DNA of 64,000 nt from Ooceraea biroi. Taxonomy: Eukaryota > Arthropoda > Insecta > Hymenoptera > Formicidae. Made by a program: the position numbers and the translations under genes. Numbering within the stretch: position 1 is the stretch's first letter; every line of letters begins with the position of its first letter. Shown here one piece after another: positions 52,156 through 61,320 of this stretch. Below the pieces are notes generated by a model. That model worked only from the letters and a program-made list of their open reading frames with translations, had not been told where the DNA came from and did no database searches. Location: the NCBI RefSeq assembly GCF_003672135.1, contig NC_039519.1:3720001-3784000 (forward strand), in the 5' to 3' direction.

Positions 52156-52232
52156 TTTATTGTTAAAAGGAAACAGATTTATAAAAATATTTATATTACA
52201 ATCAGATATTTTAAATTGAGTAAAGATTTAGT

Positions 52233-52238
52233 TTTATT
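52233..52238 (-). terminator. polyadenylation signal of the Gly/Pro-rich chitin-binding gene
   Basis: AATAAA on the minus strand, about 280 bases past the stop codon. A second one lies at 52156-52161. Either could set the transcript end. Confidence 0.5.
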
Positions 52239-52518
52239 AATTTTTTCTTCTAAATATATTATGTTAATATAATATATTCCAAAGAAATAATAGAAATACA
52301 AAAATCCTTAGTTGTGCGCATGGAAACCCTAGGATGAGTAAATACGCAAGCAGAATCAGATTTCCTACATATAAAAGTGAATGCAATACACAAATAATCG
52401 ATATCACTTAGATTACGCGGATAAAGGAGTTCGTATTTACACGTGTCATTCAGCATTAACAACGATTCGGTAACAAGGAGTCGTCGTTAGATATCGGCTA
52501 GAATATTTAACTTTACGC

Positions 52519-55500
52519 TTATTCAGCCCGCGGCGGCAAGTACTCACGATCTGGTTTTGACGGGCCTTGCGATGGGAATGGTGAACCCGTGCCAGGTTTT
52601 CCTGGCGAAGGGAATGATGGGCCACTCGGTCTACCGCTAGGATATCCACCAGGTCCACTAGGAGCACCAGGTGTACCTGTACCCGGATAGCTTGGACCTT
52701 GCGGTCCAGTAGGTCCCTGAGGTCTGCCTGGATATCCTGGAGATGGTCCACTTGGTCCTGGATAACCACCGGGGCCACTAGGTCTTGTCGTTGGTCCAGT
52801 AGGGCCAGTAGGTCCTTGTGGTCCTGATGGACCTAAGTATCCGGGCCCTGGACGGCCAGATGGGCCTTGTGGTCCTGGACCAGGATATCCAGGTCCGGAT
52901 GGAGCGCCTGGTCGTCCTGGAAAACCGCCTGGACCACTAGGGCCTGTTGGACCTTGAGGACCGCTTGGATAGCCGCCCGGTCCAGTTGGTCCCGATGGAC
53001 CTGAGGGACCTCCTGGGTAGCCACCTGGGCCAGAAGGACCTGAAGGTCTGCCAGGATATCCACCTGGCCCTGATGGGCCTTGAGGTCCACCTGGATATCC
53101 ACCTGGTCTCGATGGACCTTGAGGTCCTCCCGGATATCCGCCTGGCCCTGATGGGCCTTGAGGTCCACCTGGATATCCACCTGGTTTCGATGGACCTTGA
53201 GGTCCTCCCGGATATCCGCCTGGCCCTGATGGGCCTTGAGGTCCACCTGGATATCCACCTGGTTTCGATGGACCTTGAGGTCCTCCCGGATATCCGCCTG
53301 GCCCTGATGGGCCTTGAGGTCCACCTGGATATCCACCTGGTTTCGATGGACCTTGAGGTCCTCCCGGATATCCGCCTGGCCCTGATGGGCCTTGAGGTCC
53401 ACCTGGATATCCACCTGGTCTCGATGGCCCTTGAGGTCCTCCTGGATATCCGCCTGGCCCTGATGGGCCTTGAAGTCCTCCTGAACCGCCTGGACCGCTT
53501 GGACCACTTGGACCACCTGGACCGCCTGGACCGCCTGGACCACTTGGATATGTACCCGGTCCAGAAGGTCTCGAAGGTCCTTCGGTGCCAGGGAATCCTT
53601 GACCTGGTGTTCCCATTATTGTGTAATCATAAAGATTTTCGTTCAAATAATACAAACTTGGCGCAGAATTACAGTCGAACTGATTCCACCATACGCAAAC
53701 GAAAAATTGCTGATTGAAGATGGTTCCATTCGGACAAAGAAAATCATAAGTTTTGTTGTTGGCACATATGTGAAAAACTTGGCACTGGGCATCCACATCG
53801 GCATAGTAACCAGGGAATTGTTGAGCGTCGCAACGGAAACTAGTCTCTGGAACTTCGCTGTATATGGGATAGTCGCGACCGGGCTCGCCTGGTATAGCTG
53901 AGTAATCACCTTCGTCATAGGTTCCTTCCTCATCATGAGAATATTCTCCTCCTCCATGTCCTACTGCACCCGGTCCAGCTGGAAAACCTCCCGGCCCTTG
54001 TGGACCTGGTCCACCTGGTCCACCCGGGCCTTGCGTGCCTGGTCTACCTGGGAAACCTCCTGGTCCTTGTGGACCTGGTCCACCTGGATATCCACCCGGT
54101 CCTTGAGGACCTGGTCCACCTGGATATCCACCCGGTCCTTGAGGACCTGGTCCGCCTGGATATCCACCCGGTCTTTGAGTACCAGGTCTACCTGGAAACC
54201 CTCCTGGTCCTTGCGGACTTGGTCCGCCTGAAACTCCTCCTGGTCCTTGCGCTCCGGGACCGCTTGGATACCCACCCGGTCCTTGCGGGCCGGGACCACT
54301 CGGATAGCCGCCTGGTCTTTGTGTTCCTGGTCCACTTGGATATCCTCCTGGTCGAGTACTAGGATAGCCGCCGCCAGGTGTTCCACCTGGGCCTTGCTGA
54401 CCTCCAGGACCTTGAGGTCCGCTTGGTCCTCCCGGTCCCGGATACCCGCTTGGTCCTCCTGGCCCAGGATACCCGCCTGGTCCTTGAGGACTTGGACCAC
54501 CACCAGGTCTTTGAGCACCCCCTGGATATCCAGATCCTGGCCCTCCACTAGGATATCCACTTCCCGGGCCACCAGGCTTTTGTACTCCGCCGGGATGACC
54601 TCCAGGAACCTGTCCGCTGGGATATCCTCCACCCGGTCGTCCACTGGGATAGCCGGGCCCTTCTGGCTTTCCTGGGCCCCCGCTCGGATATCCGGAAGGT
54701 CCTTGCCCACCAGGTCGGCCACTAGGATATCCACCACCTGGTCCTGATGGAAACCCTCCGGGTGCACCTGGACCGCCGGATGGATAACCACCTGGGCCCG
54801 CTCCAGGCCTCCCTGTCGGTTCACCACTCGGAAAGGGAATTGAGGGACGTTCCCTGGGATATCCTTCGGAAGGACCTTGTCCTGATGGAAATCTCCCAGG
54901 TCCACTTGGTGCACCTGGTTGAGTACCGCCAGGACGTTCACCTGGATATCCTGGTGATGGATAACCACCACCAGGCTTTCCAGGTTGCCCGCCAGGTATA
55001 CCTGGTCCTCCGGGACCAGGCGCCCCTGGGCCGCCGGATGGATATCCACCAGGAGTACCTGGAAATCCTCCTCCCGGTTTTCCGCTCGGACCTCCACTCG
55101 GACCACCTGGTTGGAGAGGTTGTGAAGGCCTAGGATAATTATATCCCTCGTCAGCCTGTAAGATAAAATTTAATTTATTAATTACGCGTAATTTCCAAAA
55201 AGAATATCTATAAATAAGTATTATTATCTCATTAAAAATATTAGTTGTAAAATGTATTAAACATAATATTTCGTTTTAATATAATATATGTATGTATTCT
55301 GTTAATCGTCTTGTTGTATTATACATACAACTATTACATTTGGTACGACATAACTCTCGTCAACCAGTGGGATCGCGATACCCTTGAACGATTAATTATA
55401 TCAGATTTATGGATTCCGACATCGCTAGAATCGTGCTTGTGGAAAAGTCCGGAGGAGCGTCTTCGCCGAGACCCGATCGTTGTGATCGTTGTGAAGTTAC

Positions 55501-58500
55501 GACAGTACATAGTCACGACCGATTAATATGAGAGTGCTTAAACTTGCGCAACCGAAAATGTTATTTCGCAAGATGGGAAAGAAGGAGCGAGATGTGTTGA
55601 TCGCGAAAAATTGAAATGTCTGCATCGCGTTGCTTTGTATGGTCTTTAATGTGCCGCTTTCGCGATGAATGAAACGATAAGATTTATGTGGAATGTAAAA
55701 AGAGAGCTACTGGATTTGCAGATGAAATAAATTAATTGCAACGAAATCTCTATAAGCGATATAAGAAATATTTGTATCTTAAGTTATTTTTCTTAACAAT
55801 AGATAGATTTATTAATCATTCTTTATTTTTAATTAAGAATTTATTAATATAATTTACTTACCGAAGCTACACGAGTAATGGCCAGCAACACTGAAACATA
55901 TGCAAACAAGATAGTATTATTTTTGGGCACGTACCTTGACGAATTGCGTGCTCTTTATCTGACGCGATTGCTACCACAGCTCGTTACAGTTTCATCGCAA
56001 AAAGAATTTTGTTATTATGACATCAATTATCTCAGGTGCCAAAGGCTTTGTGCCGCCGACACCGAAGTAACCGCTGCAATTCGTCGCGATGGCAAGAGAT
56101 TGCGTGCGAGTCTCACAGAGGAGAAATGTGTCTTGAAAAATCTCTGACATAACTTCCCGTCTAATTAATTAAGGAGCATTGTCGAGAGCGCTTCAAGCGT
56201 ATGCGCGAAGGAGCTACGAGTTCTTCGCACGCTTGGCGGTTGTACGTAAATCGCATCAAAAAGCGTAAATGAAGAGGGACAAGCGTAGTGGAAGGATCAT
56301 ATGTGCAAGAAATAGAGAGAAAGAAGAAGAGAGAGAGTGAGAGAGAGGGAGAGAGAGGGAGAAAGAGGGAAAGAGGCAGGCAGCACGAATAGGCTGCAGG
56401 AGTGCGTGTAGTGTTACACGAGAATTGTAGAGACTGCCGTGCACGTTTTCGCAATGACACCGTCCGCGAATCACGCAAGCTACTTGTTAAGCAGATGCAG
56501 AAGTCTGGCTTCTGAATATGGGCGCAAGGAGATTCAGATTACCATCTCAAGTTTTATGAAAAAATTTGACGAATGATGATCTCGAATAAATAATATGTGC
56601 GCAAGGAGATTACCATCTCAGGTTTTATGAAACAATTTGATGAATGATCTCGAATAAAACACGATTAATTATATGGCTTGGATTGAAAATACAAAAAAAT
56701 AAAAAAGTTATTTCTTTCTGTGCTTTCTGTTTTAGGACCCAAGTAAATAGTTTATGAATTATGAAATACAGTTTGTTAAAATATACATATCGTGCAATCT
56801 ATCGCGATCTCAAGGATGTAACTGTTGAAAATAACTTCAGTGAATGATGCAACATGCAAGGAAGTAGCAGAATGAATTATGAAAATCTTGATTAGTTTTT
56901 CCTATTATCACGATGAATACCATTGATGATGAATAACTGTAATTATTAAAGATGCGAGCATCGATACCCTCAGGTCCAATTTGACATTGATAAATTAAGA
57001 CTTAATAGTGACTTTGCTTCGACATAGACTAATGGGTGTCACCTGGCAAATACGTTTGACACGAGACCTTCGTGACTTAAATAATATCACAATGACAGGG
57101 GGATGTAGATAATCTAGATAAATATTTCGCGCTTAATATCTCTGTTTTCCCATTCGGTAATTTATCAGTTTGAAATGTACTGAGTAGTGAAACAGCTTTT
57201 TGTCTTAGATTTGATGATATTGTCTCCGATATTGACCTAATAAATTAACTTTGTACTGACAAAAAGAATTATCTTACAACTTAGAGGATATATTACATTA
57301 ATATTTAAATCAATAGTTCACAAATTTCTTGTACACAATTATTTGTGTAGAAAAATATAAATCGTGAATTTTTTAATAATATTTTTTAATTTTCCTCTGT
57401 GAGGAATCACATAATTAAAACATTAAACAAGACCTAGAAGAAGAAAAAGAAGAAACTAAATGGTCTAATCGTCGTAAGCGTGAGAACTTTTTTTACACCT
57501 AGATACATCTCAAATAAGTCTACAGATATTTCTTCATCCTTTCAGAGATTATCCTTCATCTTCGTTCGTTACTAATTTCCATATCACGCATAATTTGACC
57601 AAAAGGCTATTTCAAGCAACAATATTGCTGTATCCGTACATCTTCCTGTTGCCGGTTGATAGCCCCGGTTTTGGTTACCTCGAAACAATAGGGCGGAGAT
57701 CAAGATGCGGCTGAGCCTCGCGTGATCTACGAAGATAATCCGAGCACGGTACTCGATGCATCGTTTGAGAGGATCTTTGACCGTTACGTAGTTACACTAG
57801 CATTGCACGATCGCGTCAGAGTATTGACGTAACTTGCCCGAAGGGAAGCTGTGGCGGAAACGGCTTAACTCCTCTTTGACTGTTTCTCTGGATCATAAGT
57901 TTTTTTTATATGACATTTCCATCCGAAGGAATACTGCACTTATTTGGTGTTATTAGTTTTAATAATTAAAATTTTTATTTCTATTTATTATCTTCTTCCA
58001 AAATCATGTTAGTTTCTTAAATCGTTACAACTTGATTGCCGAGATTGCGATGAGAACTGAATTTCTGATAAGAAACTTTTTAATTATTTATAATCTGATT
58101 TGGTTTGTTTCTCTTTTATCTTTCCAAATTCTTGTCACTCGTATGTTTGCAAGTTTTAATAATGTTTATCTGTTTTTAAGATTTGTACGAAAAGCGGAGG
58201 CGATAGTTGCGCTAACACGGCACGCTGCATATACTTGACCTTTATTTTAAATGCGGATGATCGTAAGCGTAAAGGGTGACCCCATAATACGTAAAAGTGC
58301 GCTGGAACAATACCAGCCGGCAGTGTGCTGGCTTATCTGTAATTCGTTTTAATTAGAGGATGTTACGAAAAAATGTCGTAGACCTTGCGCGAAGGTTTCA
58401 TTGAAATTTGAAACACGTCTGGGTCTGGGTAATCATCATGATTGAAACCAAGACGTTGAAAGTGTTACCTGAATTATGAGAGCAATTAATTCTGCTAAAT

Positions 58501-59402
58501 CTTATATTTACATTGCAATAATTATTGCAAGAAATGAGATTTCCATGAAAAAAGTCGTGTTACAAAGTTGATGCAAATTCTCTTACGTGTTTTCGTTTAA
58601 CGCAATGACGATTAAATTTGATTTATTTTTTCGTCTGTTTCTTCGAGTGATTTAATAAAAAAAGTATTATCTCTATAATTTGTGTATTGAGTTGTAACTT
58701 ATATTCGTCCCGTTTGTTTAGTATTTTTAATATATATTGCAACTCAATACAATGTCGAAAATCCTATACAAGACAAAAGCTCCGTTCCATTTGTTATCCC
58801 AATATCTACGTAATTATAAAGTCACACTTATAAAAGATGTTTCATCAAAAATTGTCATATTATCATGCTCACGCGACTGCGATGACTTTATGCAATTCTT
58901 CCTTTACTTATATTTTTCTTTAATGATTTACGGTTGCCACGTGTGCAATATCCAAGTATTGTCCAAGAATGCCATATTGATTGCGTGGCATGTAATGGCG
59001 CGTACAAGAACTTATACGGCATGATAATTCGATGAACGGAAGGTAAAGTTAGGATTGCTTAACAATTGCTTGGAGACTTTTCATCTCTTTCGATCATCGA
59101 GACGAAGGTTATACTTGACGTTGGGACACGTCGCAAATTGCGAACTTTCTTTTCTCTATCCTCGACACTGCAATCTCTGCTAATCTTTCTGTTTTCTCCG
59201 CAGGAAAACCGGCGGATATTGCCGCGTGATTACTTGCGTCGGGTTTTTGTTAGCTCTTCCCATGCGCTTATTCGATTATGCGCTAACGTAACAACCCGAT
59301 TACTACATTGAACGATTATATGAAATGAAGGCACGTGACAGAATGAATGCAGTATCTCAATTGATATCAGCTCTTACCGATCCAGAGCAAGCGTTGCCGC
59401 AT
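52519..59402 (-). CDS. Gly/Pro/Tyr-rich repeat protein with central chitin-binding type-2 domain
   Basis: Three coding exons (59378-59402, 55862-55890, 52519-55155) encode 896 residues; an untranslated exon lies at 60534-60592. Residues 1-18 ([18 protein letters not shown]) form a signal peptide, split by a phase-1 intron. Residues 19-416 are Gly/Pro-rich ([13 protein letters not shown]). Residues 417-457 form an acidic linker. A full ChtBD2 follows with cysteines 460, 476, 482, 492, 505 and 513 (PGYYAD, FHIC, FLCPNGT). Residues from about 530 carry a second Gly/Pro/Tyr region built of 13-residue units ([13 protein letters not shown] alternating with [13 protein letters not shown]). Inferred role: secreted and anchored to chitin, with flexible, possibly elastic chains whose regular Tyr could be cross-linked as in resilin. 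It is not a true collagen: the Gly-X-Y register breaks once per 13-residue unit. The closest family label is CPAP1-like cuticular protein; the ortholog is not assigned. Confidence 0.92.
53065..53480 (-). repeat. 78-bp coding tandem repeat, five full copies plus a partial
   Basis: Copies start at 53065, 53143, 53221, 53299 and 53377, and a partial one at 53455. The three central copies are identical base for base; the outer ones differ by one to three bases and carry Arg in place of Lys. Each copy encodes two 13-residue units of the chitin-binding protein. The identity points to recent unequal exchange or conversion. Confidence 0.93.
54071..54178 (-). repeat. 36-bp coding tandem repeat, three copies
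   Basis: Period 36 bp (54071, 54107, 54143) encodes 12-residue units containing [13 protein letters not shown] in the first Gly/Pro region of the same protein. The third copy is diverged at its right end. Confidence 0.85.
56309..56377. repeat. GA-rich low-complexity tract
   Basis: A purine run of GA and GGGA repeats inside the second intron of the minus-strand gene. Such tracts can bind GAGA-type factors in insects, but nothing here proves a role. Confidence 0.7.
56522..56658. repeat. imperfect tandem duplication, about 75 bp
   Basis: Two adjacent copies share GCGCAAGGAGATT, ACCATCTCA.GTTTTATGAAA and ATGATCTCGAATAAA. The repeat is intronic and non-coding. Confidence 0.75.
58684..58750. repeat. 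short inverted repeat, 11-bp arms
   Basis: GTATTGAGTTG and CAACTCAATAC face each other across 45 bases of AT-rich DNA in an intron of the minus-strand gene. It could be a tiny element remnant or a hairpin; no target duplication is clear. Confidence 0.5.
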
Positions 59403-60592
59403 ATTTGCTGGCGCAAGCACCCTCAAGGAGTGGGCGAATCTGAAAAGATAATGCACTCATCGATTAATTTGTTTTACATGTAACTGGTATCTGGAGATGT
59501 TTAGGGACATGAACGTTGAATTATGTGTTGTATGCTAGAAATAAATTTTATCTGATTTTATTTGTGACGTTTTATTACTGTTATTTTCATAAAAAATGAT
59601 TGTAATATTATAAAGAGCTTTTTTTATATGACATGATAATTATATAACATATTGTAGATAGTATTGTAGATATAAAAAACGTGATGAAAAGTAATAGTCT
59701 CAAAGATCGAGATTTAATTAAATTTACACAACTCATTATATTTGATAAACAATCAGATTAAAGAAGTTCAAAAGATAAAATAAGAGAACAATAAATAAAT
59801 TAAATAAAACTACTTGCAAAATGAGATTAATAAATACTATTTTTATTTATTGTACAAATACTATTTTTTTATTTACTGTAGAAATACAAAACACAAAAAT
59901 CTTGTATTAAACTTTTAACGTCGACATAAATGTTTAAACACTTCAAAATTGCGAAATTTAAATTTTGGTGTCTCGTCTTTTATAGGGGTATGATGATGGA
60001 AAGGGAATATTTTGATAAACTGTGTTCGTGTGCTACACGTTATGAGTTTACGCAATGTTCCGGATATCGGCTCTGCGGCCGTGCAACATGTGTTCTCCGC
60101 TGTAATTCATGTCGCTGGTTTGCGCGTACACGATCCTCAAGGATGATTGGTGTATTAAACATGTTAACAAGATGTACAGAGAATAGAACTTCGGGATACG
60201 CTCGAGTGGAAGTCACTGACCATGTTACTTTGACACACTGCGATCATTTGTTGCTCGACCCTCCCCCTCTTTCCCCAAACTATTGCGCACGGAGGTTCGA
60301 AACCTTCGTCGAGTCATTCGCGCGTGTTATTGATGTCACGTTGGGAACCGTAGAAGGCACAAAGGCACAAGAGAAGAAGAATACTATACCAAACTTCAGT
60401 TCTGGAGCCGAACACTGGTGGAATAAAAAAAGGACGTGGGACAGAACTTTCAAGAACTTTCAAGAATCCTGATCGAGCGAGCGAGAGCGCGATCGTGGTG
60501 TCTTAGAGGGATGAAGTGGTGTCGTGGACTCACCCAACCGATCCGTGCGTACAAAACACACCGTAGTGCTGAGGTAAGCCAAGACAGTGACT
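59403..60592 (-). other. 5' UTR and first intron of the Gly/Pro-rich chitin-binding gene
   Basis: Untranslated exon 60534-60592 ends at a strong donor (G/GTGAGT). The intron is 59440-60533 with acceptor CTTTTCAG, and the next exon carries 37 untranslated bases (59403-59439) before ATG at 59402. The splice sites, start and promoter agree with one another. The opposite strand of the intron has a 180-codon open frame with no recognisable domain. Confidence 0.75.
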
Positions 60593-60623
60593 GATGGTGG
60601 AAGTAACTTCGTCGGCATATATA
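60592..60623 (-). promoter_or_regulatory. TATA box and initiator of the Gly/Pro-rich chitin-binding gene
   Basis: TATATAT starts at 60623 on the minus strand, and the arthropod initiator TCAGT has its A (transcription start) at 60592, 31 bases downstream. That is the canonical spacing. The transcript then runs into a spliced untranslated exon, which supports the call. TATA-driven promoters are common in strongly and stage-specifically expressed cuticle genes. Confidence 0.8.
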
Positions 60624-60665
60624 TCCTTGGATAGCACCCCAAGTGTGCTGATACGCCCCCACCAG

Positions 60666-60939
60666 GGATGGCGCGACGCTCATCCTTCGACCTCCTCCGG
60701 ATCGAGCCCCCTTTTTTCCTCAGTTCCTCGGGATACAAGGTGGGGAACCACGCGAAACCGCAGATAGCGATGGGCTTGATCCTTTCTCGCCCCGTACCTC
60801 TGGAAACCGTGGGAGAGACGAGGACATCCAGCCTCCGCATGGACCCTTTGTTCCATCGAATTTGCAGAAAAATGCGTGCAATTCACGTCATAATTGTCAT
60901 CATTTAGTCGAGTATAATTTATGCGTTAATAACAGGTAG
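60666..60939 (+). other. possible unassigned exon, plus strand
   Basis: After a CCCACCAG acceptor-like site, one frame stays open for about 90 codons with protein-like composition (for example GGEPRETADSDGLDPFSPRT), but has no ATG. The other two plus-strand frames and a minus-strand frame are also partly open, which GC-rich DNA allows by chance. I do not recognise a family. If real, it would be transcribed away from the adjacent minus-strand promoter. Confidence 0.2.
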
Positions 60940-61233
60940 TTTGAGACAAAGGCAACATGTACAATATAATATATGATATGAAACTAATTAATATGAATAA
61001 CGTGTTTCATGATTGTTTCAGAAATTACCGTTATCCACATACGTTATGTCAATAATTTCTATTATAATGATTAACGTGAATAATAGGGGGCGTAGTAATA
61101 GGGGACATTTATTGTACACTTAATCCGAATAAAATATATGTATGCTTTCTTTTTTTTTAGTAAGAGGTGCCCAAGATGACCTGGACCTTTCTGACCCTCT
61201 CTTTCAATGATTATCTAAAGTAAATATCGACAG

Positions 61234-61320
61234 GTTGATTCCGAAGTAGCTGTGGACGGATCTAGCGCGGGCCCATCACTATCCATAAGCGGCGCACCAT
61301 CCGTGGAACGACCTCACGAC
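61234..61320 (+). other. possible small exon, plus strand
   Basis: An 87-bp frame (VDSEVAVDGSSAGPSLSISG, then nine more residues) ends at a perfect donor (GAC/GTAAGTG), but its acceptor has a poor pyrimidine tract. A better acceptor (T-run plus TAG) ends near 61161 and opens a short frame RGAQDDLDLSDPLFQ. These may be pieces of one unrecognised gene. No family is assigned. Confidence 0.25.

Noticed and set aside
52833..53543. 236-codon minus-strand repeat frame
   Set aside because: It is another off-frame reading of the same coding repeats.
52947..53717. 256-codon plus-strand open frame of 26-residue repeats
   Set aside because: It is antisense to the 78-bp repeats of the chitin-binding protein. 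It has no promoter or domain and looks like low-complexity translation noise.
53961..55106. 381-codon minus-strand open frame, Val/Asp/Gln-rich
   Set aside because: It is a shadow frame of the Gly/Pro-rich exon; GC-rich repeats with periods divisible by three keep all frames open. The Gly/Pro frame holds the signal peptide, the ChtBD2 and the correct splice phases.
59930..60472. 180-codon plus-strand frame with several cysteines
   Set aside because: It lies in the first intron of the minus-strand gene. The cysteine pattern matches no domain I know, and there is no promoter or splice support; chance is likely.
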